Positions 23,321-36,525 of a stretch of DNA of 64,000 bases are shown here, in pieces; positions within the stretch are counted from its first letter, which is position 1; every line of letters begins with the position of its first letter. Source of the DNA: Morinoia aosen (Eukaryota > Arthropoda > Malacostraca > Amphipoda > Talitridae); the NCBI GenBank assembly GCA_030386875.1, contig CM059556.1:38418964-38482963 (forward strand). The letters are read 5' to 3'. The notes beneath the pieces are model-generated. The model searched no databases. It was not told the DNA's origin and saw nothing but the letters and a program-made list of their open reading frames with translations. Position numbers and translations under genes: made by a program.

Positions 23321-24339
23321 CCACAGTACGTTTATTGCCACAGTACGTTTATTGCCACAGTACGTTTATTGCCACAGTACGTTTATTGCCACAGTACGTT
23401 TATTGCCACAGTACGTTTATTGCCACAGTACGTTCAATGCCACAGTACGTTCAATGCCACAGTACGTTCAATGCCACAGTACGTTCAATGCCACAGTACA
23501 TTTATTGCCACAGTACATTTATTGCCACAGTACATTTATTGCCCCAGCATGTTTATTGCCACAGCATGTTTATTGCCACAGCATGTTTATTGCCACAGCA
23601 TGTTTATTGCCACAGCATGTTTTTTGCCACAGCATGTTTATTGCCACAGCATGTTTATTGCCACAGTATGTTTATTGCCACAGCATGTTTATTGCAACAG
23701 CATGTTTATTGCCACAGTATGTTTATTGCCACAGTATGTTTATTGCCGCAGTATGTTTATTGCCACAGTACGTTTATTGCCCCAGTACATTTATTGCCAC
23801 AGCATATTTATTGCCACAGTACGTTTATTGCCAGAGCATGTTTATTGCCACAGTATGTTTATTGCCACAGCATGTTTATTGCCAAAGCATGTTCACTGCC
23901 AAAGCATGTTCACTGCCAAAGCATGTTCATTGCCACAGCATGTTTATTGAAACAGTATGTTTATTGCCACAGTATGTTTATTGCCACAGCATGTTCATTG
24001 TCAAAGCATGTTCATTGTCAAAGCATGTTCACTGCCAAAGCATGTTCACTGCCAAAGCATGTTCACTGCCAAAGCATGTTCACTGCCAAAGCATGTTCAC
24101 TGCCAAAGCATGTTCACTGCCAAAGCATGTTCACTGCCAAAGCATGTTCACTGCCAAAGCATGTTCACTGCCAAAGCATGTTCATTGCCACAGCATGTTT
24201 ATTGAAACAGTATGTTTATTGCCACAGCATGTTTATTGCCACAGTATGTTTATTGCCACAGTATGTTTGTTGTCACAGTATTTTCATTGCCACAGTATGT
24301 TTGTTGTCACAGTATTTTCATTGCCACAGTATATTTACA
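23321..24339 (+). repeat. 17-bp minisatellite B, copy 2
   Basis: Same array as 497-1515, here fused directly to exon 3 sequence of the truncated zinc-finger gene copy. The first one to two units present in copy 1 are missing. Confidence 0.95.
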
Positions 24340-24813
24340 AAGGAAATTCAAAATTCTGTGCAACATTACTATGGAAAAATGCAATTTCGGCTGACAACAT
24401 TCTACTTGACTGGGGTTGTAATTATGCCCTGACATTTAATTTTGATTGCAATGCCTTTTTTCTCTTCCAATGGTGCACACTTCATTTGTTCAATTCTCAT
24501 AACATTTTAAGAAGGCATTTTTTAACACGTTATCCAATGCGTGTACTATCAGTGGTACACAGCAGAAATCTTCATAATGCTGCAGGCTGACATGTAGTCA
24601 CATACTAAATTTTTATTAATGCTTAATCAAAGCTAAATGAAGGCCCTACCCATATAATCTTGGCTATTTTGAAAATTGCTCACTATAATTAACTTTAAAT
24701 TTTAACTGGATTTTGAACTTTAGTTTAACCCATGGCGGGTAATGTGTTAAAGTACCTGCAATGTTACCACTATGCAGTGCATATTTGACCACTGCCGGTG
24801 CAAATGATACTTT

Positions 24814-26574
24814 GAATACTGCACTGCAACCCAACAATGGCTTGAGTGGCGCACTGCAACCCAACAATACCTTGAGTGGTGCACTGCAACCCAACAATGC
24901 CTCAAGCGGTGCGCTGCAACCCAACAATGCCTCAAGGGGTGCACTGCAACCCAACAATGCCTTGAGTGGTGCACTGCAACCCAACAATAGCCTGAGTGGT
25001 GCACTGCAACCCAACAATAGCCTGAGTGGTGCACTGCAACCCAACATACCTCGAGTGGTGCACTGCAACCCAACAATGCCTCGAGTGGTGCACTGCAACC
25101 CAACAATGCCTCATGTGGTTCACTGCAACCCAACAATGCCTCAAGTGGTTCACTGCAACCCAACAATGCCTCAAGTGGTTCACTGCAACCCAACAATGCC
25201 TCAAGTGGTTCACTGCAACCCAACAATGCCTCAAGTGGTTCACTGCAACCCAACAATGCCTCAAGTGGTTCACTGCAACCCAACAATGCCTCAAGTGGTT
25301 CACTGCAACCCAACAATGCCTCGAGTGGTTCACTGCAACCCAACAATGCCTCGAGTGGTTCACTGCAACCCAACAATGCCTCGAGTGGTTCACTGCAACC
25401 CAACAATGCCTCGAATGGTGCACTACAACCCAACAATGCCTCGATTGCTGCACTGCAACCCAACAATGCCTCAAGTAGTTCACTGCAACCCAACAATGCC
25501 GCATGTGGTTCACTGCAACCCAACAATGCCTCAAGTGGTTCACTGCAACCCAACAATGCCTCAAGTGGTTCACTGCAACCCAACAATGCCTCAAGTGGTT
25601 CACTGCAACCCAACAATGCCTCGAGTGGTTCACTGCAACCTAACAATGCCTCGAATGGTGCACTACAACCCAACAATGCCTCGAGTGCTGCACTGCAACC
25701 CAACAATGCCTCGAGTGCTGCACTGCAACCCAACAATGCCTCGAGTGCTGCACTGCAACCCAACAATGCCTCGAGTGCTGCACTGCAACCCAACAATGCC
25801 TCGAGTGGTGCACTGCAACCCAACAATGCCTCGAGTGGTGCACTGCAACCCAACAATGCCTCGGGTTCTGCACTGCAACCCAACAATGCCTCGAGTGGTG
25901 CACAGCAACCCAACAATGCCTCGAGTGCTGCACTGCAACCCAACAATGCCTCGAGTGCTGCACTGCAACCCAACAATGCCTCGAGTGCTGCACTGCAACC
26001 CAACAATGCCTCGAGTGCTGCACTGCAACCCAACAATGCCTCGAGTGGTGCACTGCAACCCAACAATGCCTCGAGTTCTGCACTGCAACCCAACAATGCC
26101 TCGAGTGGTGCACTGCAGCCCAACAATGCCTCGAATGGTGCACTGCAACCCAACACTGCCTTGAGTGGTGCACTGCAACCCAACACTGCCTTGAGTGGTG
26201 CACTGCAACCCAACACTGCCTTGAGTGGTGCACTGTAGCCCAACAATGCTTTGAGTAGAACACTATAACCCAACAATGCCTCAAGTATTGCACTGCAATC
26301 CAATAATGCCTGGAGGGGTATACTGTAACCCAATAGAGCCTGGAGGGATATATTGCAACCCAATAAAGCCTTAAGGGAGGTGTACTGCAATTCAATAATA
26401 TCTGGAGGGGTATACTGCAACCAAATAAAACCTTGAGGGGTGTATTGCAACCCACTAATGCCTCAAGGGGTGCACTGCTACCCACTAATGCCTCAAGGGG
26501 TGCACTGCCACCCACTAATGCCTCAAGGGAGACACTGCCACCCAATAATGGCTTGAATGGTGCACTGTAACCTA
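24814..26574 (+). repeat. 30-bp minisatellite, copy 2
   Basis: Second copy of 1990-3750, with the same unit order and variants at +22,824. Confidence 0.95.
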
Positions 26575-27013
26575 AAAGCTGATGTACAACTAAGTCAACC
26601 TACTTTGCCCACTCAGATCAATATTCTAGTACATTGAACTGACATAAGCTATAGATCATATTTAAAATACATTAAAAACTAAACTAAAAAACTACTAAAT
26701 TAAATTTTATACAATAATCAGGTCATTTCCTCTCACTTATTATACAGCTGAGAACTAAAAAATAATTTCATTCAGATATACACTAGATATTAATGAATAT
26801 TGCCACATTTTCAACAGTAAACTTACTTCATCAAACTTGTCATTTTGTCAAGTAATTTTAAATAATGAATCCTACTACAATCATTTTTTTAAACAGCATA
26901 AGAAAAACAAAATTTTTATGCTCTAAATGTTTTGGTAAAAATTTTATTTCTTTGGGTAAATCTGAAGGATATGTCAGTTATCGGTTTTCCACTTTTTGGT
27001 GCCTGAACCTAAT

Positions 27014-27449
27014 TAATTGAATCAAAATAAATAAGTTTTCTTCCATGCACTTTCCGTCTCAAATGAGTATTTTACGATTTATAGCGGTAAGTTTAGTTTT
27101 GTCTTTGATGATGAATGCGCTCGAATAAACAGCTACTCATCGGTTTTCGAATATTTGTTGCGTGATTCATGGTAATAACATCGAAATAAACAACTTTTCT
27201 TCTATACACTTTTTTCGTCAAATCAGTATTTAACGAGGTATAGCGGTAGGTTTGGTTTCGTCTTTGATGACAATCGCGCTGGAAGCGAGTGCGCATTGCA
27301 GTGTTGCTGCCCGACGTGCTCCTTCAATTACTTGCCACTTCTAACACTGGAGTTGCGGTAAGTCATTTACCTCTATGACTAGTTAATAAAATACTCATTT
27401 GAGACGGAAAGTGCATAGAAGAGAACTTGTTTATTTCAATCTAATAAAC
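27014..27449. repeat. dispersed inverted modules, copy 2
   Basis: Second copy of 4190-4625 within the duplicated block. Confidence 0.65.
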
Positions 27450-30400
27450 TATGCTAAGGTATCGATTTACCTTCAGATTTACCTTTCTTTGTTATAAGGT
27501 TTGCATGTTATAAGTAGTGTTCCATACAGTATAGTAAAATTTGTCTTGCAAGATAAAAACTTGATCTTCATTGAGTTCAGTAAATTTTCAAAAACCTAGG
27601 AACCAAATTTGACAGGATGAAACCCATCAGAATGCTTTTGACACACTAAAAGTTAACAATTCAACAACCACAAGCACCAAAATAGAAGCATAGATATGTA
27701 AATGTGTTCTGTGAAAGCTTTTTAAAGTATTAAAAGCAGCAAATGTTAACCACAAATAATAGACAATTTGAAAAATGAATTTTTATTCAAAAGTCTGATG
27801 TTAAATAAATATGATCCTGTTTTAAATATTTCAAAATACTTAACCCTAGAGCATTAAAATATTTTCCTGGTACAAAAAAAATTGAGTCTAACAAGGTGAA
27901 AGTTAGATCTAATGCTTTGACATATATTTCAACAGAAATTCAGTCAATGAGTTGAACATCCAATTTCTTATCATTAGATTCAGAGTTTCAAAAGTGATTT
28001 GATTGAACTAAAGTTAAATAAGTAAAAAGTTATGCCGACGAATCACTTACATGAATTCTTTCAAAAAGTACGTCTTTACAGTAAAGAGATTCAAGTTGGA
28101 AATAAAAAGAATCACCTTAGGCCTATTTGCGCTGTCTAACGAAAGTTTCACACCTAATTAGAATACATCAGCTGATTTCCATTCAACGGTATACATGCAT
28201 TTACACGAAATATGCAGAGTTCATTTTCTAGTTCTTGAAGTAGAAATAGCCATATAATCAACAAAAAATCATGAATTGAAAAATTATAGGCTAGAGAAAA
28301 ATACTGTTAAAAGTAAATTTATCTTCTAAGTAATGAAAGAACTTATCGAAATAATTGATCAGGTGACCACCCACAACAACCTCTGATTAGCGGCAGCTAG
28401 AAACTTGGCACTTTCTGACAACCAGCTGTTCAACGTACACACTTGTCACGGGTATACCACTGAAATAAGATAACAATCTTGTTTTACAGAACTCACCTCA
28501 TATAAGAGAGACTTTAGGCCGCTCACATGACACCAACGTACATAAATAAAATAGAAATAACAGCTAAATACAGTTACAATCTAAAGCAAATTTCTAAACT
28601 ATACAACATATCGCGGAACGTCAGCGACGACCGAGTTGCGATATCTATAATCGACCTGAAAATAATCATGAAACGTGAAAACAAATAGGGATTCTTTAAT
28701 AAAAAAATCATTAAATTAGCACTTTGAATGACAAATTTTGAGAAGTCAGGTCATTCATGTTTCACTAAATAATCAGCTGACGAAGTTTAAAAGTAGCTGG
28801 AAATGTTGCGTATTGTTGGAACCTTTGAATGGGATGGGCTGGGTTATATCCAAATATTTCATTATATATAGAATAATTTAAAATTATTTTCGCAACGAAC
28901 TACTATATATGAAATATCATCAAGTTAACTACAAAAAAACTTCTTTTTAAAAAATTAAACGACGTGAGACAATCAGATTTATTAACGCCTACAAAAAAAC
29001 TGGTCGTCCTTGAGTTTAAAGAGCTGGTATTTAATCCCTCACCAAGGCACAGTGTTAAATTAATTATATGCACCATCGATACATTATCAGTTCCTATTAA
29101 TCACCCTAGAAAAATAAAAGTAAACATTATTTCCTATATTTCTGTTCGATTATTACATTTTTTCGTCTAACTAAGCTTTATTTTCAAGGTCATACACCGG
29201 CAGACTCTTCGACTGCATGAATTCATGGCCTTCCAGCTCCATAAGTGTTCTCCTTGTGCATTCCTGTACAAACAATGTACTCGTTTGACCTGTATCTGTC
29301 AAATACCTTATTATTTGAACAGAGCAAGTTAATTTACAGAATTCTTACATTTATTCCTGAATTTTAAAATACTTTATATCCGTTATTTACATTAGTTATT
29401 AATAATATACTAACTCATAAAAAAAGGCTAATCGATTGTTGTTATTACCAATGAGTGATATTCTAATGATAATTTTTTACAGAGATAGTAGATATTTACT
29501 TTGATTGTACATATTTGCTTTAGTTTGCAAGATATATTCAACTCGACAATAGGGACTGACAATATCGGAGGGAGAAAGCAGCAGCCCCATGCTCTGTTCT
29601 AAGTGATAGTCATGAAAAAATATGTAAATATTAAAAGTAATATTGTAAAAATTTTCTTTATCGTTTCCCCAAAATTAGTTGTGCGGGTAAGCATGTAGAG
29701 ACTTACATTATGAAACCTAATTGAAAGTTAGTAGGTGCAAGCTCCTAATTTTACTACTAATTGAAATAAAATGTTTTTTTTTCAGCAAGGGTGTAAAATA
29801 GAACACGAGCTGTACATCATTGCGCTATTTCTACGTATTATAGCCCTATTAGGCCATGAAAGGTCTCTTTTCCAAAATTAATTCTGGCAAGTTTCGAATA
29901 ATGCACTATCTGTAGATGGTAACCTTATAACTTAATTGATATTACCATCATATGATCTTTTATTTAACCTATCGCAATCGCGAACGCGTTAATAACTTAC
30001 ATAGTTACCTCCCAACATTTTATCGAGGGAAGAAAAGTTTTTTTTGGGTTGTTTGTTTATCTGCAATGCCTTTTCAACATCAAAGTTTGTTTCATCAAAA
30101 AAGCAGAATTTACCGATATCTTTAAAATTTACTGCAAAGTTCTTTGTACTGAATGTTAAATAATGGGCAAGAGTATATTGAGCGAATTGTCACATTCTCA
30201 GTGCAAGGTCGTTTGGTGTGCGTTAGCTATACACCCAAGTCGTGCTTAGCAACAGACATAGAGTCCATCTTGGTCGGTAGAGACCAAATACCAAAAACAC
30301 ATATGTAGTATTTTGAACTCATTTGTTCAGAGTGAAATTTGTATTAATCAATAACCATTGTTTTGCCAGAGTTCAGCAGTGAAAAAGTTAGGATATTTTA

Positions 30401-30479
30401 GTTTTATTATGCCTCATACACATCATCTTGCGCCTTGATTTTCAAATACTTCTTAATTAACATCAAGTCTTAATGACGG
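27450..30479. other. AT-rich unique DNA, copy 2, no gene recognised
   Basis: Second copy of 4626-7655; nothing recognisable in it. Confidence 0.55.
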
Positions 30480-30654
30480 TTACCCCCTGTCGAACCGGTA
30501 CCCAATATCAATTTCTCGATGGAGTGGGGAATTATGGATAAGTTCTCCCTTTCCCATCGGTGAGATTCACCACCTTGACATTGTCAGGAGTCGAACCGGC
30601 GACCTTTCTCGTGAAAACAATTCGCTCTGAACCACTATGCCACGGTGCCCAAGA
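30480..30654 (-). mobile_element. tRNA-derived SINE, copy 2
   Basis: Second copy of the 7656-7830 element, with the same A and B boxes at +22,824. Confidence 0.75.
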
Positions 30655-31709
30655 AATCTATTTAAAATAAATATAAAAAGTTGATTTTGAAAATACAACT
30701 ACTCTTTTTTTTTATCAAGAAAGCTCGACAAAACTATTAATGGTTACTCATTATGCCATTTGGGCTGTATAAAAAAAAGCCAATGGATGAACAAATGAGA
30801 GTCAAGCAAAAAATATACTCTAGTGTATAGGTTTCATTAAGTTTCTAAAATATATGGTGAGACGTTGGAAACGAACCCCTTGTGCGGAACAGTCCTTATT
30901 AACATTGACGCGAGAAAAATCTAGGAATAATCGTTCGTAAAAGTTACTTTTGTTGATAGCTGTATTCATAATCATCACAAGCTTCACGTCTTTTCCGCAG
31001 TGGGAGGAGCTTTGCATAACATTTGAGGCTACAAAATCTTTTGATTTTATTCCAGTATGTCCCTTGCGGTATAACATCCAAGTCTTTGTGATACCCATAT
31101 CTGCTAAGGCTTTTTATATTAATACACTTAAAAAAATTGTACATGTATCATCTTCATTGAAAATAAACTGTTTTTCTTTTCTTTATTTATTTGTTTTTAC
31201 AGAAACTTGTGCGGTAATAACAAACGGAGAAGATGAGGTGATAATTATAACATTATGAGCTGATGATAATGGTTATAGTTGCTGATAAACACAAATCTTT
31301 TATACTGACATATGGACGCAAAAAAGAACCATTATTGCCAAAAATGGTGGAATTTTTTCCAAATTGCGCCCTTAATCGCACGTTATTAAGAGAATGGAAA
31401 AACAAACGCAGTTTTCGAAATCAAAGGCATGCTTTCTTTATTTATTATATCTTGATTTAAGCAATATTTGCTCATAACGGAAGTAAACTTGAAGTTACGG
31501 ATTTTAAACTTTAAACTTATATTTTGAAGTTGAACTTCAACGCAAGGGAAGATTTATTGCTGTAAATATAAAAGTGAAAATGTCTTAGACTGAAACAGGC
31601 GTTTTAAAAAAAAAACTTTACTGAAATTCACGCATTCTTGTCTAGCTAGTTTCATTGGAAAGATTCTATAACATTAAGTTGCACAAAACAGTAAATATCT
31701 GTTAAAATT
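30655..31709. other. 3' flank of MRNIP copy 2, no gene recognised
   Basis: Second copy of 7831-8885. The candidate poly(A) signal for MRNIP falls at 31553-31558 on the minus strand. Confidence 0.45.
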
Positions 31710-32816
31710 TCAGAATGTTAGATCGTCAAGATCATCGCACCTTGAATACTTCGAATACAATATACTTTTTGAGGGTAGGCCATGAACGGTGCAATCAGAG
31801 CCATTTTTGACCGTCACTGTGTGTCCTTCCCCAATTTGTCTAACTTCTACGTGAGGAGAAGCGGAAGGACCTCTTGAGGATGTGGTTTTTTTGGCGAAAG
31901 CTTCATCCTCATTTGGGGCATATTTGGCTTTTTTAGTAAAAACTTTACCCTCATCTTCTGCAAATGGTTTTGATCTTCCAACTGGTGAATTTTCATCGAG
32001 CTCATATGGTATCCGTTCCTTCAGGTGGTCTCTGGATAGTCCCATGACACTCGATGGATCTCCACTGGAACTTGTCTGCTTATAGGAATAGGCTTCCTCA
32101 GAAGCTGCGTGATAACAGAAATCACCATTAGACACGTGTTCAATTTCAAGTGATTTCGTTTTCCGAGTTGTCTTCGTGGTATTAAGACCGTTCGTGTCCA
32201 TCTCAAGTTTCCCAATGCCCGAAGGTCCAGGCAGACTCAGGACGGAAGACCCTTCTCCGAGTTGCCTTTTAATCCCACAGTGGGAATCGAATTTTTCGAA
32301 GTCTTGCTCAAATTGTTCAAAGTCCATGAATGATTCGTCATTTCTTTTAATCGGTAGGGAGATTTGATTGTATGATAACGAACTTTCTCGATTTTTGCAA
32401 ACTCTTTCCTCATCAACTCGCTGACGAATAAAGTTGCGGTCTGGAAAACCCTGGAATGGTTTTTCCATCACTGCATTTGAGTGAGACACCTGATCGCCGG
32501 TATTGCCATCCACTTCATCGCCGAGACAATATCTCGCTGATTGGTGTCCTGGAATGCCATTGAATTGCTTTTCAACTGCGCTGTTAGAATGAGACGTCAA
32601 GGGAACATATACCCCTGCTTGAGAGGTTGAGTTTTGATCACCTCTCAGCCACTCGGTTTCGTCATTCCTTTGCCCGTCAGATGGAAGCTTGCTTGCTGCA
32701 GTGCAGAGCGCATCTCTAACGAGGTGTGCTTCATCCGCGGAGTTTTTACTAGCGATGAAGTCGTTCAGTTTCTGAACATGCAGCCTGCAGTCTCTCGCAG
32801 ATCCCTTGCCGTACAC
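31710..32816 (-). CDS. MRNIP: MRNIP homologue, exon 2, copy 2
   Basis: Identical in translation to the copy-1 exon at 8886-9992, with the same acceptor, the same conserved YGKGS..DCR.HVQKLN core and the same TGA stop. If the duplication is real, the animal carries two complete MRNIP genes in tandem. Both keep their own divergent promoter and 3' flank, and neither shows a disabling change. Confidence 0.88.
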   Translation of the reverse strand: MYGKGSARDCRLHVQKLNDFIASKNSADEAHLVRDALCTAASKLPSDGQRNDETEWLRGDQNSTSQAGVYVPLTSHSNSAVEKQFNGIPGHQSARYCLGDEVDGNTGDQVSHSNAVMEKPFQGFPDRNFIRQRVDEERVCKNRESSLSYNQISLPIKRNDESFMDFEQFEQDFEKFDSHCGIKRQLGEGSSVLSLPGPSGIGKLEMDTNGLNTTKTTRKTKSLEIEHVSNGDFCYHAASEEAYSYKQTSSSGDPSSVMGLSRDHLKERIPYELDENSPVGRSKPFAEDEGKVFTKKAKYAPNEDEAFAKKTTSSRGPSASPHVEVRQIGEGHTVTVKNGSDCTVHGLPSKSILYSKYSRCDDLDDLTF

Positions 32817-34268
32817 CTAAAGAAAAGAAACAAACCTGCATTATATGCTGGATAAATATCCCCAGAATTTTATCTCAAAATATTCTGTGACGCTTAGGGT
32901 CTAACTTTTTTACTGTGAAATATCCTTCTTACTGCTAAGGATTACAAATTTCTCATTTGCCAATTTCAGACAAGCAGCCACTCACTCATAATCATTAAAT
33001 GATTTGATACAACATCAATTATATATTTTTCTGTCTGCATGTCAGCGATATTTTTGTAGTGGTCTTTTGGACATCCTCTTGAAAAGTTGAAAGTCCTTGC
33101 AGCCAACCGGCATTGTGAAAATGAAAGAACCTTGCAATAATTGGTAATGTAGTAAACATGTTATTCCTGATTACTTCTCACTGATCTGTAAGTTTTCGTA
33201 ATAATCTCAATGCGAAAAAATTTCATCCAAATCGTTACGCAGTCAACTTTTCGTTCCATACGCATAATCTTAATGATTCGATCCTCGCTAACATGTTACT
33301 CAATGTTATTTTTGAAATGACGTTCCAATTTGCATGACCGTTTTATACTTCAATGTGTTTTCTGTGCTTATTTTATTTAGCTTCATCGACTGAAGTTTTA
33401 AAAATCTTAGGAGCTTTGGACGCAATAATTATGACATTACAAATAATTTCTCCTGCGGGTCATTCAGCTCTTGGCATGACCATTATCTGACTCAATAGAC
33501 TGAATAGAGCATGCCTACTTTATGCAAACTTAGGCCTATTTCAAAACATTTTATGTCACAAATAAACTCAAATACATTTAACTCCTTTTCATACACCATA
33601 AAAAAAAAGTTACTAGATAAATTACAATTGAAGAATCAGTGAAAATTTTCTCACCGATTTTACCATAAGATACGTAACGTGATTTTCTTTATGAAATGAA
33701 TCTAATTTTGTATATGTGTATTATTTATTTGTTTTTTTTTTCAGTTCCAATATTATTCTATTTATATAAGTACACGTGTCGAACATATCATAGGTGACAG
33801 ACACTCTTTCAGGTAAGTAGTTTCGATAACATTTTCTTATTTATTTTACCAACACGAAACTTTAAATAAAATGATGGGCCTACGAGAAAAATATTACACT
33901 AAATTTGTTATACCTACCAAACCGAGCATATAATCATATTTCTTTTGCTTTCATTTTATACCAGTCAAAACTTACTATTTTTTGTTAATATTTGTCTGAA
34001 CAAAATTGTTCAATAAGCACTTTCAGTTAAGCTTCGAAACGTACACAATTTTAGTCTCAATAATTTCGACAAGTAAACAAATGTGGAATTGGACTATTAC
34101 CACAGTAGTGATAGCATGATGTAAAAAGGAGGCTACATTAAAAAAAGTACGCAGATATAAAAAAAACTAAAAAAATGAGTTGGTAGGTACAAGAAGCACA
34201 AAAAGCGATAGGTACTCCTGTCAGGACTGAATAAACAAAATATTTTGCGTATATTGAATCATACGTAC

Positions 34269-34388
34269 CTTTCTTACGGACTGCTTCACGCCACACATTT
34301 TACAGCAGAATTTTCCATCTTTTCGTACTATATGAACTTGACACGAGCCACACGAGCAGCACCGTACAACATAAAATTGTTGCACCAT
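34269..34388 (-). CDS. MRNIP: MRNIP homologue, exon 1, copy 2
   Basis: Second copy of 11445-11564: ATG, zinc-ribbon cysteines and the phase-0 donor are intact. It joins exon 2 at 32816 across the 32817-34268 intron, where no other gene is recognised. Confidence 0.88.
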
Positions 34389-34911
34389 TTATACTCTTGA
34401 ATAGTCTGAAAAACAATGCGAATTCAATAACTCAAAATATTTAATATACTATCACGACAAGGAAAACACCAATACATTCGAAAAATTGCAATTATTTTGT
34501 CAATGAAAAACACGAACTTAGTTTGATTTCATTCGCAGTACAAGATGAATTTAATAGTAAACATAGTATTGAGAAATTACGAACTGTAAATATCCCGTGA
34601 TACACGAATTGACACGTTCAGCAATAGATTTAACATCAGCGTTTCAATTAAACATTCTTCAAAAAACCCTCGTAATACTATCCATGCTTTTTTCTTCTTT
34701 AATTATAACTTTTTCAGTAACGTTTACGATTACACTCAAAAAGAAAATTCATACTGGACAGAATTTCCGCAGAAGAAATTTCCTAGCCTGCATCTAGCGT
34801 GACGTCATTGAAAATCTCGATGCCTATTGGCTTGCACGACTATTTTTACCACAATGGCGAACTGATCATTTTGGTGTTCTGAATCAAGTGAAGCTTGCTA
34901 AAGCCGTCAAA
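34389..34911. promoter_or_regulatory. divergent promoter, copy 2
   Basis: Second copy of 11565-12087: CRE at 34800-34807, inverted CCAAT at 34826-34830, upstream three-codon frame at 34854-34865. This copy stands in front of the zinc-finger gene that has all its downstream exons. Confidence 0.6.
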
Positions 34912-34963
34912 ATGTCATTATCCCACGATATTAGCAGCTCAAATTCGAATCGTTCTGAGGAAG
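34912..34963 (+). CDS. AT-hook/C2H2 zinc-finger gene, exon 1 (copy 2, complete gene)
   Basis: This is the start exon of the gene that continues to the window end. It encodes 17 codons, MSLSHDISSSNSNRSEE, plus one base before 'gtaggt'. The ATG was chosen because it is the first in-frame start after the divergent promoter, its donor is strong, and phase 1 fits exon 2. The full model has ten exons: 34912-34963, 39238-40744, 45971-46193, 48318-48432, 49830-49926, 53071-53219, 55015-56267, 57496-57619, 58388-58429 and 62329 onward, about 1,744 codons so far. Every junction keeps a single frame, the strongest support for the model. The product is probably a nuclear DNA-binding regulator, inferred from its AT-hooks and zinc fingers. 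Confidence 0.78.
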
Positions 34964-35861
34964 GTAGGTTCGCATTCATTGCTAAGAATTAAATGAAGTC
35001 ACGGGCTTGCTGAATACACGGCAAATCAAAGTTTTGTAAGACTGTTCCAATTATGTGCTTAGCAGCTTGGTCATGGAAGAAAGTATTGGAACTATCTTAT
35101 ATTAAATACTGTACATTCATTTTCTTCTTAAAGCATGTAAACATTCGAGCATGGCACGTCTCAAGTTTTAAATTTGAGTGGATGTGACCATTTTGTATGA
35201 ACTTCATATAGCGATTAGCGGCTATCTAAGCTTACTGCGTACGTATTTTATATACAACCTCTATCGTACTAGACGTGTAAAAGAGGTATATATTTAAAAA
35301 ACATATTTACAATATACATCCTTATGATAGGCTAAGCAACTGGAGCCTCGAAGACCTTTTTTCACTGCGTATGATACGTTTCGTTTTCCTCTATAACTAG
35401 CAATTTTGTCACTTGCCTGCTATCTTTATTGTGTATGGTATATAAATTATTGTCGCTTTATTTCTGTGCCATGTATTAAATTGAAAATTCATGCTTCTGT
35501 CTGCAACACTACTTTCTAGAAACTAATATATCATTATGTTAAAATGAAATAGATCAATTAAAATAAATATAATAGACTGATTTCTGTAAAATCTCTTTTT
35601 AGGATATGTGTCCTGTTACAAATTTCAGGGAAACTATGATCAAAGAATAACTCCTTTTTTATCTTGAGATATTTTAAATGATTATTAATCACAAGCGGGC
35701 ATATTACTTCAAGTAAAACATGAGAATATAACTAGTTGATGTCTGAAAATCACAATTAGTGTCCTGAGCCAAGTAAACATCACTGATTTTGAGGCAACGT
35801 GCTTGAATGCTCAAGCCCATTCCTGCCATCTACAATAAAAGTTAACATACAGCTATAACTC

Positions 35862-36525
35862 ATTATTTGGTCAATGTGAAGTTTAATGCAATCACGGAAA
35901 TTAATAATTATATTCCAAACAATCACGAATAACATTCTGCTCACTGATGCGTTATTTTTGAATAATTGAACTTTGAAGTTGGCCTTTGCGCCAAAGGAAA
36001 AGAGCGCGTTAAAGCTGAATTTTATTAATAACGGAAGCTATTACAAACGTAAAGAGGTTGGGTCGTGAGGGGGAGGCACAGTTCTTCTAGTGAAAATTAT
36101 AATAAAGCTTCTAACCCACCCATTAGGGTGACGACCGCAATCTTGTTGACATCGGGTCCAAGATGGCGGCGCCCATGGTGGTCGCCATCTTAGACCCGAT
36201 GTAAACAAGATTGCGGTCGTCACCCTAATAGGTGTGTTAAAAGCCTTATTTATAATTTTCACTAGAAGAACTGTGCCTCCCCCTCACGACCCAAACTCTT
36301 TACGTTTGTAATAGGGGGTTAGTTTCCGTTTTTAATTAAATTACGCTCGTTTCCTTTGGCGCGGGAAGGCCAACTTCTAAGTTCAATAATTCGAAAATAG
36401 AGCATCAGCAAGCAGCATGTCATTCATGTAAAACGTTCTTAAATGGGTTCCTTTAGTGATTGTTTGGAATATAATTATTAATTTCCGTGATTGCATTAAA
36501 CTTAATATTGACCCATTATTTTTGG
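35862..36525. mobile_element. long foldback element, copy 2
   Basis: Second copy of 13038-13701, in intron 1 of the copy-2 zinc-finger gene. Confidence 0.85.
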
